DNA of 28,021 nt. Source: Thermomucor indicae-seudaticae. Its lineage: Eukaryota; Mucoromycota; Mucoromycetes; Mucorales; Lichtheimiaceae. The stretch covers positions 1 to 28,021 of the forward strand of contig JSYX01000469.1 in the NCBI GenBank assembly GCA_000787465.1. The letters run 5' to 3'. The notes under the pieces were generated by a model. That model was not told the DNA's origin. It ran no database searches and saw only the letters and a program-made list of their open reading frames with translations. The first letter of the stretch is position 1. Each line of letters starts with the position of its first letter. The position numbers and the translations under genes were made by a program. Below, piece after piece: positions 1 to 11,100 of the stretch.

Positions 1-448
1 TGAAGTCTCCCTTTTCACGCCATTTAAAGTGAGTTCCGAGAATGAGTAATCTCAGAAGAGAGTTTCAAGCGATTTGTAATCTGATCAGGTACGAGGTGGG
101 TGCTGCTGTAGACCATCGCGATGACCAGTTTCGAAGATGAAAGCATAAGCCAGCTGCAACATGACTAGCAGTCTATGTTGTCACTCGCCCTGTTGACTGT
201 TTTCACGTTTGAACCTCGTTGAGGTCCTGGGCAGCGAATTAGCATTTCATACTCACCTTGCTTGAAAGCGACTTCGAAATGTTAATGTCAACATGCAGTC
301 AATGAGAATTCTCAAGAAGCGCTGTACGAAAGTCTCCTTTTGGTTTCGGATTTATCAGAAAAGTTACTTTTGTCAATCGACGGCAGAGCCTAGAGGTAGA
401 AGTTGTTCGTCGCAATGATGTCCTGAAGGCGCAAACAGCGTTGACCTA
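1..448. other. no gene recognised
   Basis: I see no convincing reading frame, RNA gene or repeat here. The stretch lies just upstream of the decayed AAA+ ATPase gene and may hold its old promoter and 5' end, but nothing in it could be aligned to a protein family. Confidence 0.4.
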
Positions 449-2850
449 TGCAACATCATCTTGCGCATGCGTTTATTCAACCGGAGTCTGTTTGTTTGAT
501 CTATGCCGATGCACTCCCGAGTTACCTGTGGAATGAACTCAAACAGAGCGTACGCGCTGGTTTGGCAGCCAAGGGATATTAGCTGCTCTCAACCATTCCG
601 ACCATGTTGTTTTGAACGTGACAGGTAGTGGTGCCACTTACACGCAAGACACAATGGCTTGTCAAATAGTAGCAGCAGAAGTTGGTGCAGGTCATGATTT
701 TCGACCCCCAAGATTTTATAGCGCTTGCACAAAAGGGTTATGGCAACCATAAGATTTACAATAAACAACGTTAATTCACCGGCGTTGTTAGCTATTCGGT
801 CTGCTATACTATCGACGAAGAATGAGTCTTCCATCAACGAAACAGAACACGACCTATAAGCGAGATAAAGCTGGACAACACCTCCGAAGTGAACAGCAAA
901 GCGAATGGCGAGGCTGATACCAGTTCTGAAGAAGCTTCTGTATATTACATGACGAAAGCGGTAGCAGAAATGACGACTTGATACACTCTTTGTTTGAGCC
1001 TATGCTTTTGCAGTTTCCTGATAACAAAGATAAGACGTCTATCCCCAACGCAACGGTTACGACAAGCCAACCCAGCCTGGTTTATCTGCGCGATTATGGA
1101 GATATGCACAACGGCTTGTCGTCGCTAATGTTGAAGTCACTGATGACGGCTATTGAGCATTTGCGACAAAAAGGACATCCTCACGTGGTTATGGCAGGTT
1201 ATTCGCCGCCTTCAACGGGAAAACATCCCAACTATAAGCCATCCCCCGATGGAAACGAAATACCGGAATGAAATGTATTACTATTCCGCCGCCTGTGCAC
1301 GACATAACACCCTTGTTGTCTTGGGAAGCTCAAATCGAAAACGACACCGCCAAACGGATCGGAGAAGTAACGCCAGACAGATCATCTCCAACCTGAACCA
1401 AAAACATGTCATTGGATTGGCCATGTTGCCTGGAACCCTTCCACGACAAGTCGCAGGATTGGAGTCTCTGGAGGGCATTCAAGAGTCGTTGTGGATTACT
1501 CAAGAAGTCGACCGTCACGTCAAACTGCATCGGGTCATGCACTTTCCCAAGATTGATTTCGAAAACTTTGTGGTGGCAAATCAGATCGTACGGCAGAGTC
1601 TCTGGACAGACGTGCGGCAGATCGATGGCTTGAACAGGAGAAAATCCCTGTCGGTAAAGGTGGAGAAGTCGACCATCAATCTGGTGAAGAGGCAATGCGA
1701 CGAATATGAGTTACGACTGCTCAGTCATCGTCGATCCATGTAAGCGTTGCGTGATAAAGGAGGTTTGCAGCGGACTGATAAGGCTGTGCATAAACTAGCC
1801 AAGGTCCGGTGTTCCTTTAAAGACATTCGTGCTCCGCGTGTCACGATAAAGACGCTTCAGACGCTCATCACGTTACCGCTGGTCAGACCAGACTTGCTCC
1901 AGAAAGGCATTCCGAAGCGAACTTTCATATCTGGAGTATTGTTGTTTGGCCCTCCTCGAACGGGAAAGGTGAGACAACAAGGTTTGTGCATTCAAGAAGA
2001 TAGAAAACGCTGATGATGTGTGTCGTTTAGACCATGATTGCCGACGCCGTAAGTTATACAAGAAGCAAGGGACGAAGGCTTCAGAATGTAACTGATATAT
2101 AATATTTCCAGATACGAAATCTATTTGCGAGAAGGGCGAAAAGAATCTTAAGGTACCGCACCACGGAGTACCCACGTAAGGGAAACCGTACACGCATTGA
2201 CTGCAGAAATATTACGGTCAATGTTTTCACCTGCGCGTAAATTATCACCGTGCGTACTGCTTATTGACGAAGTTGACAGTCTGTCGGACCGGCGAAGCTC
2301 AGACTCTGCGTCAAACACGCATGGAGAAATTATCAACTACTTTATGGCTGAGCGGAACGGATTATAAGTGACGATCAAGGTGCTATTGTTACGGGGGCCA
2401 TCAATCGGCCGTTTGACCTAGACGATGCAGCTTTAAGGCGTATGCCGAGACGCGTCTCGGGTAATTCGGGAAACACGCATTTGACTTTAATTTATACTTA
2501 TTTTGCTGCTTCATCAGTCGATTTACTCCGGAAGAGGACCGGATAGAAATCCTAAAGGTGCTTTGCAAGAAAGATGAAGTGTCCGTGGCGGAGCTGGCGC
2601 GGGTAACGGAACTGAACTCTGGATCGGACCTGAGAAGACTGTGTGTAACAGCAGCTTGGAGGGCAGTACAGCAAGAAGCATCCAACAATAGTAAACGGAT
2701 ATTACGAAAAGCGCATTTCGACGAAGTATTAATGATACCAAAAAGTTCCAGTGAGGATATGGATTGCGTGGTGGAAATACGTAAATGGGCTGCAAAGTAT
2801 GGTGACGGGGGACCAAACGCAAGAAGCATGCGATTGGGTTTTCTTGAACG
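449..2850 (+). pseudogene. decayed AAA+ ATPase gene (MSP1/ATAD1/spastin-type AAA domain)
   Basis: Family landmarks appear in order but hop between frames. About 449-565 gives an N-terminal segment. About 600-760 gives a first nucleotide-binding-like stretch (TGSGATYTQ, then DPQDFIALAQKGYG in another frame). Near 1070-1240 are PSLVYLRDYGDMHNG and GHPHVVMAGYSP. Around 1285-1370 is IPPPVHDITPLLSWE, followed in a new frame by NARQII. At 1650-1720 is KSLSVKVEKSTINLVK. The AAA core follows: Walker A GPPRTGK ending near 1969, an intron at about 1970-2029, Walker B LLIDEVDSL near 2260, GAINRPFDLDDAALRRMPRR near 2400-2455, and a C-terminal helical segment ending RSMRLGF near 2840. Frame changes occur near 700, 1265, 1367 and 1735, with stops near 2085 and 2366, and no stop follows the usual LGF end. 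Introns cannot explain the changes inside conserved blocks, so I call it a pseudogene. Intact members are membrane-extracting or remodelling ATPases. Confidence 0.72.
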
Positions 2851-2996
2851 TCATGTGCGTTTTGCAGCGCGGCCTTATTTACTTTCAACAGCAATGAGAT
2901 TCCCTCCATCTCCTTTCTCTTCCTTTGTTTCCTTTTCCATTGCATTAACCCTTTATCCATCCTCCCTCGTCACACACATTTTATCATAAAAGCTAA

Positions 2997-4254
2997 ATGG
3001 TAAATAACAAGCAGGCTAAAAGTTTTGCTAGAATAGTAGTTGACCAATCTATCTGTCCTGCAGGAAACACTTCCGCCTGAAAACATCATCAAGCCAGAAC
3101 CATTTCCGTCTATCTCAACACCACTATACCCTCCCGAGCCTATGTGCCTTGACAGTCGTCCACGTCGCCATACTATAACCCGGCCGGACTCGGCGTTGGG
3201 TTTGCGCTCCGAAGAGGAGGAAGATGATTGCGACCAGCAAGAGGCTCTTGACCGGATATCTGGAATCTTGTCCAACTTGATCCAAGAAGCTAATGACGCG
3301 GTGAACTGTGGGATAGAAAGGGAACCCAGAACGTCCAAACGACCACCACCATTACTGATACCTGCTCCAGCGGAGCGAGCACCTTCAAGGCGACTAGGTG
3401 CGCACATGAGAGACTCAAGCTTATCTTCTGTCTCTTCGTTGTCGTCTTCTGTATCATCTACTACTAGCGATGCCGCTCTCTTTTCGCCCTGTTCACCTTC
3501 AACGTCGATTACGTCCACTTCGTCGTCTTCCTTGCTTATGTGCAGCTCGCCACCTCCTATATCGCCCAAACCTCCTTCTGCAGTCGTGATCAGCAGCAGG
3601 AAAACGCGCCGACGCCCACTTTCTTATCCAATGCCAGTTACTCGCCGATCTTCCACGACCCCTCGCATGACTCGACGCGCCTCGACCTTGCTGCAGGACC
3701 CACTCTTGGAATCATACAAGCGTCTGGACTCTTCCATGGCTCTTGTCGATTCACTTTCGCGGGATTTGGCTTCTTCTGATGAGAAAAAAGCATCAGCTCG
3801 GTTTTTCTTTGGCCCCCCTGCTGCGCTTTTGGTGGTGCCCTTGCTTCATATCCCGCACGCGATCATTTCCATGGTTTTTGATTCGTTCTTCTCGTCAAAC
3901 CATACAAGAAGTTTACTTGCATGGGCTTTCTTTTTCCTTTTGGGCAACTTGTTTCAGAACTTTGTGTCATCTTCTGCAAAAAAGGAGGAGCAAAACCCGT
4001 GCTTCCCAGGTTCATATGATCGGCAACAGCAGCAACCTTCGATCTTGATCCAACGCCACCGATGCTGCAGCTGCAACAGACGTATACCTCGTCGAGCCTC
4101 ACATTACAGGAAATTATTGTACAGAACTCCCCTGTCACCTTTATCATCCACTGGTATGATTCGATCTCGTACACAGCCTGATCCTGCGCCAATGCTATTT
4201 CGCAATACTGGTAGCGGCACAGAACGCATGATGACCCGTCGTTATTCTTTCTAA
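2997..4254 (+). CDS. uncharacterised Ser/Pro-rich protein with a hydrophobic segment
   Basis: Model: exon 1 2997-2999, intron 3000-3063, exon 2 3064-4254, 397 aa. The long frame has no ATG at its 5' end. The intron GTAAAT...CTGCAG joins an upstream ATG directly to GAAACACTTCCG, giving METLPPENIIKPEPF, after a CT-rich leader at about 2900-2985. The first half is acidic and then very rich in serine and proline. Around residues 240-300 comes a strongly hydrophobic part with runs of Phe, Leu and Ala, probably one or two membrane segments. Basic, Gln-rich sequence follows. From about 4035 to 4178 another frame looks equally protein-like (LQLQQTYTSSSLTLQEIIV), so the 3' third may hold a frameshift or a missed intron. 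It converges on the receptor gene 106 bp away. I recognise no family. Confidence 0.6.
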
Positions 4255-4360
4255 ATAAGTTTTATTGTACACACACATATACATATCTCTCTGTTTCTGT
4301 TCTCCTTGCAGTCTTGTATATCCCCTTCAAAAACAAACAAATTAAATAGCTGTGCTTTCT

Positions 4361-6322
4361 TCATTCAGGGACTACTTGAAGCGTTGTCGTCGGATGATCA
4401 AATGTCGTTGGCCATCGAATATCATCATTATCTGCCGTTGGCTTTTCTAAAAGGTTTTGTTGATGCAGTTGTTGCTGTTGGCTGCACCAACGTCGAATAC
4501 TCCTCGAACGTCTTGCAACACATTCTCGAACACTCTCAAAGGAATCCCCGCGCTTGGTGAACCATTGAGACATGCGGGATGAAGGCGACGTGGGTTCGTT
4601 AAGTTCTAGCCAACTGTCGATCTCACGGTTTACTGGATCAGTACGTGGCGAGGTATGGCCTGTTGTTGCCTCAAGAACACGCCATGGCACTGCTTCTTCT
4701 AGACCGTCTAAAGCAACAATAGGTGGAAGCGCTATGGGTTGAATTGTCAGCTCGCTGCTATTGTCGAGAATAATGGGTGAAACGGAATATGTTTGTTGTT
4801 CTTCTTCGTCTTGATGATGATGAGCGACCGGTTGTTGTTGCTCCTTTTTGAAGAACCGACGGAATAGTCGATGGACGAGCTGGCCTTCGTTGCAGTTTTC
4901 TTCTTTATTGCGAAGAGGAGCAAGAGCCGCTGAAGTGTCGCGGGGCAATACAAAGTCGAGAGCACCGTGGTCTTGGTATATCTTGAAAGTTCTTTTGTCC
5001 ATGTTTGTCGATGATGGATCAGATAACGTTGAATCGGTACGGTCCAGAGAATCATGTGTACTGCCACCATATCGGCGGATCACATCCCTACAACGTTTAA
5101 ACAGAGAAGAAGAAAAATTAGCAAGTATTGGGAGTGGCGAAGTTCTGCTGTTTCTTTTAGATCTTACCGTTTCAGTATTCTGAGTACACCCATAAAGGCT
5201 GGATCGAGCAAGAAGCCAACGAGGTTAAAGAAGCCAGGAAGACCTTTAGAGAGCACACCCCATACATTTAAGGGATAGCTGACTCTACAGTATTAATCCC
5301 CCAATAAGCCAAGATATCCATGAACCCTAATCAGGGAAAAGGAAGAGATCTGCTCTTACTGCATCGTGCTAAACATGTATACTTCAGAAACAATAAATCC
5401 AACCTGAGTCAGCGGTGGTGTCAATGGATAAAACAGAATTCGCCGAACAACTGTGTTCTTCTTGTCAAAGTCGTTTTGTTTCAGCTTCTTAATCACGAAA
5501 CCAACGACTACCATGCCATAAGCACAGCATGCCATTTGAGGAATAATATATGTGCCGCATTCCCATAATTGTGTCTGCAGCGTATAGGATGCTATTGTAA
5601 TATTAGATATCAGTGGTTTTTTGCGTTGGCCAGAGGTTGCAGGAGAACGAACTTTACGTGTAAACCAGCAAGTATCTTGGGCGATATCAGATCCCAAGGC
5701 GCCACTAGCCAATGGAACACTAGCCGTGATCGCCGCCAACAGCACCGAAACGATATAGTACCTAGTGCAAGAAGAAATTAGCCACTGTGGTACCCGCGTT
5801 CCTTAGGGTTCAGCATGCCATTTTTCAAATGCAGGATTGTAGTATCGATCTTGTAGAAAGAGCCATTGAAGGTTGAATGCAATTGCCTACGAGAGTGTTG
5901 TAACCCACGTGAGTTAATAACAGTATTGTGCAGTTAGAAAATCGTTCCAAGTCAAATCCACTTGCCGTGGTAAGGAACAAGTATTGGTTTGTCAGCCAGA
6001 TAATGAGAAAAGCGATGATTTGACAACTGATGACAGCGCTTGTAGTACCATTGCTCAGGTACGAATAGGCTATCAGAGAGATACTCGATATCAGATCGGT
6101 CAAAGAAACGGCGGCTGCTAAGCGAAGTGAGACGCGGTCGACAAGTCGGCGGTCGTAGCAGCGCATAGCGAAAAGAATGGCTAGAACCAGGAATGCTGAT
6201 ATAGCAGATATCACGTTGGTCACAATGTTAATAATCTTGAGTGTATCCAATTGCTGTGGATCCGTGAAACGTAGATTGGGTACTTCTTCAGGGAGAGTAG
6301 AATCGCCCAATAAAGCTGCCAT
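4361..6322 (-). CDS. seven-transmembrane receptor (GPCR, Git3/cAMP-receptor-like) with a long cytoplasmic tail
   Basis: Exons in coding order: 6322-5966, 5886-5819, 5761-5360, 5284-5168, 5087-4361; 556 aa, total divisible by three. Start chosen at MAALLGDSTL because upstream in-frame sequence is Phe-rich and reads like untranslated DNA. Seven hydrophobic helices lie roughly at residues 29-55, 62-88, 93-130, 143-163, 207-233, 250-272 and 291-313. TM3 reads through the first splice as FLTTAIAFNLQWLFLQ, and TM4 is entered across the second as FEKWYYIVSVLL. A tail of about 240 residues follows, with Gln/His-rich and Ser/Thr-rich parts. The topology fits fungal nutrient- or pheromone-sensing receptors of the Git3 or Dictyostelium cAMP-receptor-like groups; the ligand is unknown. 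The first two introns begin with GC rather than GT: 5965-5887 (donor GCAAGT) and 5818-5762 (donor GCATGC). No GT donor keeps the frame at either place. Confidence 0.85.
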
Positions 6323-7086
6323 ACTTTCTTTCCTTTTAGGTATGTGATTTTTCAGAATAGGAAGAAAAGGAAAACTACACTGAGATGAACTGGGAACAAA
6401 AGGAAAGAAGAAATAGCTTAAAGAATGGATAATAGCGTAGGTATTCATGTAAAAAAAATCAAAGGGAGTCAATATATGATAGTAGAAGTGGTTTCTAGAT
6501 ACGCCAAGTAGAAAAGACATGCAGGTTCATCCGATGAACCTAATTTGTTCCTATTGTTATTTATATAACATGTCTATCTAGTTTCTTTTTTGTCCTTCTC
6601 TCTATTAAATGAAAAGGTTTGTAGCCTTTTGCTGTCCTTCTTAGCGCTGTAGCCGATACGTCTTTCTCGACGTGCGCGGTTCGGGATGCTGCATTACATG
6701 CACTTATTGAACTGGTTTCCCCAAAATGAGCAATGGCGCGTGGGCACATTCATATCCCCTTCGAGTAGCTAGTACGTCCGGGAGATTTAGCCGGCCAAGA
6801 CAAGGGGCAGGGATGGCATAAGAACCTCTCCATGTAACAAGCTAAGAATACCCTGAAACACCAACATCTTTTTCCTCCTTGATCTACTCCCTCCGTCTCT
6901 CTCATTCGAGGCCAGCTCACTTGCTAGTCTTATCAGATATTGCCATGTTTCGAGTATATGGCTGGTCTGTTTCTGGTCTAGCTTATCTGAGTCTCATCTA
7001 CAAAGTCTGATCGCTATCGTGCGGCGTCATTTTCATCGTCTTTGAAGACCACTGTCAGCCTTCCTTTTTGAAGAACGAGTTACAGA
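6323..7086. other. intergenic, receptor promoter side
   Basis: About 760 bp lies between the receptor start and the end of tubulin cofactor A. It should hold the receptor promoter and the 3' untranslated region of the cofactor gene. Only short, compositionally unconvincing frames are present. A pyrimidine-rich run at about 6868-6905 is the only local oddity. Confidence 0.4.
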
Positions 7087-7583
7087 TCAAGGTTCGATTT
7101 CTATCTCTGCTAAAACTGCCCGGGCTTCTTCAAGCTCGGCACTCCCAGCATACTGTGGATCCTCCTGTATACACACAGTTAATAACATACCTGGCTATTT
7201 CGATCCATTAGATTCCTTCTACTTGCCACTTTTTCTTGTAAGTCCTTGTATGCATTTGTTAGTCTCTTCTTTACGTCTGGAATCATTTGGAGTGTCTCCT
7301 CCAGGACCTCTTTCTATTTATCGCTGTCAGTTTGATGCCCGTATACTGCTCTTGGTATCTGTTTTAATTTACCTGCTTTCGTACATCTGCCTCATCGGCA
7401 TTTTCGGCAATCAACTTGTCGATACGCTTCTGTTGCTGTTCAGCCTCTTTGCCATACGCAATGTGCTCTTTATAGATTCTAACTCCAATGCCCCGTTAGT
7501 GACAAGAGTTCTGTGATTCATTAGTCATCCGTTTTTTACCTCTTCACAACATTTGTCTTGATTTTAAGTTCGCGAAGTGTCAT
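7087..7583 (-). CDS. TBCA: tubulin-specific chaperone A (tubulin cofactor A)
   Basis: Exons in coding order: 7583-7540, 7478-7373, 7307-7230, 7164-7087; 101 aa, close to the ~108 aa of animal TBCA and yeast Rbl2. The protein starts MTLRELKIKTNVVKR. It continues with the family's three-helix-bundle pattern (YGKEAEQQQKRIDKLIAEN, then LEETLQMIPDVKKRLTNAY) and ends AELEEARAVLAEIEIEP. The family captures folded beta-tubulin downstream of the CCT chaperonin and passes it on for dimer assembly in the cytosol. The third intron is uncertain. I use 7229-7165 (65 nt, weak GTGGCA donor) because the product length then matches the family. A 26-nt alternative, 7190-7165 with a perfect GTATGT donor, would add 13 residues. 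The start codon overlaps or joins the ORF upstream (see findings). Confidence 0.88.
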
Positions 7584-7900
7584 CTTGTGATAATGAGGTA
7601 CCTGAAAGTTCGAACCCGGGTTGCAGGTCCTGTATAACAGACAACTCCGCTGACTCTGTTTCTTCGCGTTGAGTGCACCAGTTGCTGTTCAAGACGATCC
7701 TGGTTTGCTCGCCAACGACGTTGGCGGGCAGCTTCTACACGTGTAGTTCTTGAAGTTAATTCCTGTGGCACGCCATACAGTCCATCAGGCGGCAGCGCAA
7801 CTTTTTCTGTACGGCGAACTAAAGTTTCTTCCCCATCGTATCCTGTCATGGAATGGCGCCCTGCTGGTAAAGTTCGGAAGCGTAAACACTGCGCAAACAT
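7580..7900 (-). CDS. unknown small protein, or N-terminal extension of TBCA
   Basis: The open frame starts ATG at 7900 and its stop overlaps the TBCA start codon (ATGA). The first ~25 residues (MFAQCLRFRTLPAGRHSMTG) are basic and Ser/Thr/Arg-rich without acids, like a mitochondrial presequence. A charged, Arg-rich middle follows (PPDGLYGVPQELTSRTTRVE), probably helical. A possible 5'-UTR intron ends in CAG about 9 bp before the ATG. If a 53-nt intron with donor GTCAGC and acceptor TTTCAG (7654-7602) is removed, residue 82 joins in frame through six codons to the TBCA methionine, giving a 189-residue fusion. I recognise no family. The composition looks coding, but whether it is a separate gene or a TBCA extension is open. 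Confidence 0.45.
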   Translation of the reverse strand: MFAQCLRFRTLPAGRHSMTGYDGEETLVRRTEKVALPPDGLYGVPQELTSRTTRVEAARQRRWRANQDRLEQQLVHSTRRNRVSGVVCYTGPATRVRTFRYLIITR

Positions 7901-8106
7901 TATTGAAATCTGTCAAAAGCCAACAACGAGGCATGAACCGACCTACGTTTCTGTGAGAGCACATAATAATATACAGATGAAGCTTATTGATAGCTTTAGC
8001 TTTAACTTGTCTGCAGCTGAATCCCTTTATGGACCGTTCGCTCACGCAACGAAAGCAGGATTTTTCATTTTACGTACAGTAAGCAACAGTTTTCTTTATT
8101 GTTGTG

Positions 8107-11100
8107 TCAGTTATCCGCATCTGATTCACGAAATAAATTAAACACTTTAGCTTTCTTGGGTATTGCTGGCCTGCCTACACCCAAGCGTCGCTTTCTTGGT
8201 CGTGTTACAGGTTCGCCACTTGTTGTTTCGGATCTCGTTATTGGTTCCGTAGGTATAATGACTGGCTGACGACGACGATAGTTTGTCGTCTCTTCTGTCG
8301 TTGTTTCCTGCATTGGCAGCAGCGAATTGCCTCGGTCGTACATGGACGTTGGTCCTGCTGCCTCACCGTCACTGTCAAAGTTAAACTCGATACTTTCCTC
8401 GTTATCACTTGGTTCAGCTGCTTTGTCGTCAATTTCATCCTCTTTTGCTGAACCTGGTTCTGCTTCGGCTTCTTCTTCGTCCGATGATGATGGCACTTGG
8501 CTTGTAGTTCGTATTACACGGTCAGAATCGTCTGAGGTTTGCCTGTTCACACGACGCCTTTTCTTCGTCGGCGGTGGTGCAACTTGGCGCTTTTTGGATG
8601 AAGTCGCTGTATCACTGCTCGTGCTATTTAGCTCGTCTTCTTCGTCCTCTTCAATCTCGGATTCGCTTTCTTCTTCGCGAGGGATCTAAAAGCACGTTGT
8701 AGACCATCGTACATCTACTGGAGTAAGCGAATCCTACCTGCGAAGAAACTTCCATGCCCCGGATATCACGATGCTTCAATGCACCTGCGAGCGTTTAGAG
8801 TTGGATGTTGTCTACGACTATTACACAGCGTTAGATATGCGAGCTTACCTAGGAAGAATGCATCGGCAGGAGCTTTGTTTTCCGTTAGAAGCATCTTGAC
8901 TTGATAAATGACAATTTCCATAGCTTTCTTGAGAGGAGGGACAAACGCTGACAGATGAATGTCCTTGAGGACTTTAACATGCGAGCATATTATCTATGCA
9001 CCGTTAGTCATCTTTTTCTCTAACAAAGTATGACATCCAGCAAACCTGTAGCATCCTGGTGCTCGTTTGGAACTCCTTGAAAATGGCGACGATCTCATCC
9101 TTATGCGACCTGAACACAGTAGTAAAGTATGGAATGGAAAACTTTGTGAACTGCTCTATAAAGCTTTTTCCCGTCTTCAAAAGTACGGCAAAGAGAGCTC
9201 GTTGATCCTTTGTCTTGATATAGTTTGTAATGCGTTCAAAAATCTTCACGAGTTGAGCGTTTCTCAGGAGCACAATGTCGGTCTCTTCCTCAGTATCCTG
9301 TAAAAGACGGAGTGCTTGAACAGTTTGGCTGATCATAGCCTACAAGAAGTATCATTAGAAGCGCTTACTTATATGTACTCTGTTCGTTAAATACCTGATA
9401 GTAATAGATAACGGTGTCGCTCTTCAGTAAGGGATGTTCTTCCAATCGGTCTTCAGTTTCGTACAGAGGAAGCACTTCACTAACGTATTCGTGTAACCGG
9501 TGTAGCGGATCTTCATGCAGAGCAATTGACTCCTCCAAAAGAAACAGTATGTCTTTCTGTAATGTGTTCAAGAAGAAAAACCAAAAAGAGAAGATTAGTA
9601 CGCGCTGAAAAAGCTAAACAAGCTATACCATACCTTGATATTTCGCCAATCAAACCAATCAGTCGACAGGATCCTATTTACAACGTCATATGCGCCACGC
9701 TTGAGCGCATCTGGATTACTCGAGAATGCCATGATTTGCTTCAAGGTTTTGAATAACACGACCGCAGTGGTAGCTTGCACCATATTATCACTGAATCTGG
9801 AGAGATATTGGAAGGCTTTCTGTATTTTGCTGGCCAAGGACAAGTTCTCCGTCGCGTCAACATTGATGCGCGCCGCCAATGAACCAACGAGTCTCTTATC
9901 ATGCTATTAGTACAAGGCGAATTCGACTTGGGCTGCTCCTTTACCTCAAGTATGACGGAATTTTCTGGATTCTGAATATCGGGCCACGAGAACAGCTTGA
10001 ACAAGATGTTGAATATATTGGCAGCACATTCTGCAATGTCTTCTGTATCCTGTATAATATGCTAAGTTACTGTTATTTCATAAAGTTTTCGTCAAGAATT
10101 CCTACTGACATGACTTATTCTCCCAGCTTGCGTATCCTGATATAACAGTTAAAGCAAATTAGCAGTTCAGCTACAAGAATTTCTTAACGCCACTCTTTGT
10201 TACCTGCAACTGTATATCGCCATAAAGGGTTTCAAGTCTTTGAAGTATATTAGGCAGATAGTCAATAACCTATAAGACGTGAGCAACAACTGCAATGGCT
10301 TGTAAGGATATGTGTCATACCTGGTTCATGAATTCTGTTGCAGGCATCCTTGAAAGCATGGTATCGTTTGGCTTATATTGCTTCTCATCCGACACTTTCT
10401 TTTTACCGAAAAAGTTCACCGGAGCCGGCGCAATTTTCGCGTCTAGCTTTCCGTTCAGATCTCGCAAGATATAGTTAACGTCCGAGTACTGTTGATTAAA
10501 GTAGCAAAGGTTATTATCTCGTTCCAGGACATGCTTGCGCACGGTTTACCTCAAGATGCTCTCGGCTAGCGTCATTTGGATCCGTATCCTCGCTTTGCAG
10601 TATGGATAGTACATGGATCTTTTATATCAAAGGTTAATTATGTCTATCATACCATGTGTCATCGTATATACTCACGTGAAGTGGGCGCATGAAAGGACGT
10701 AGATCATCCACTGACTCAAACGATAGGCCGCTTTGTGCTCGCGCAGAAATGTCCATTCTCGGCTTTACCTCAACGTCAGATCCTTGATTGTTCTGCGAAA
10801 CCTGATTGTTATCGCTGTCACTGGAGTGCCTTGGTTTTCCTAAGGCTCGCAGCGCCCTGGTATCCTTGGCATCCGCCCATGGCAAGGTAGGTACAAGCTC
10901 CAAAGGGACATAGAAGGTTTGGAATTTTATAAACTTGTTGAGCTTATTCTCAAGCTGTAAGATGTTCTTTAACCGCTGAATTAATCTGCTATGCACTTCG
11001 TCCCCCGTCGTAGTGGCAAAGGCATTCAACAGTTCCCTAAACCTAAAAAAACGGTAAACACGGATAATAAGGATGGCTTTCAACAATAAGTTACCAGTTT

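Noticed and set aside
3863..4192. Minus-strand open frame opposite the Ser/Pro-rich gene
   Set aside because: It mirrors the coding strand, has no splice support or family match, and lies between convergent genes whose 3' ends are already placed.
7595..7640. tRNA T-loop-like GGTTCGAAC on the minus strand
   Set aside because: The bases flanking TTCGAAC do not form a five-pair T stem, and no acceptor or anticodon arm can be folded around it.
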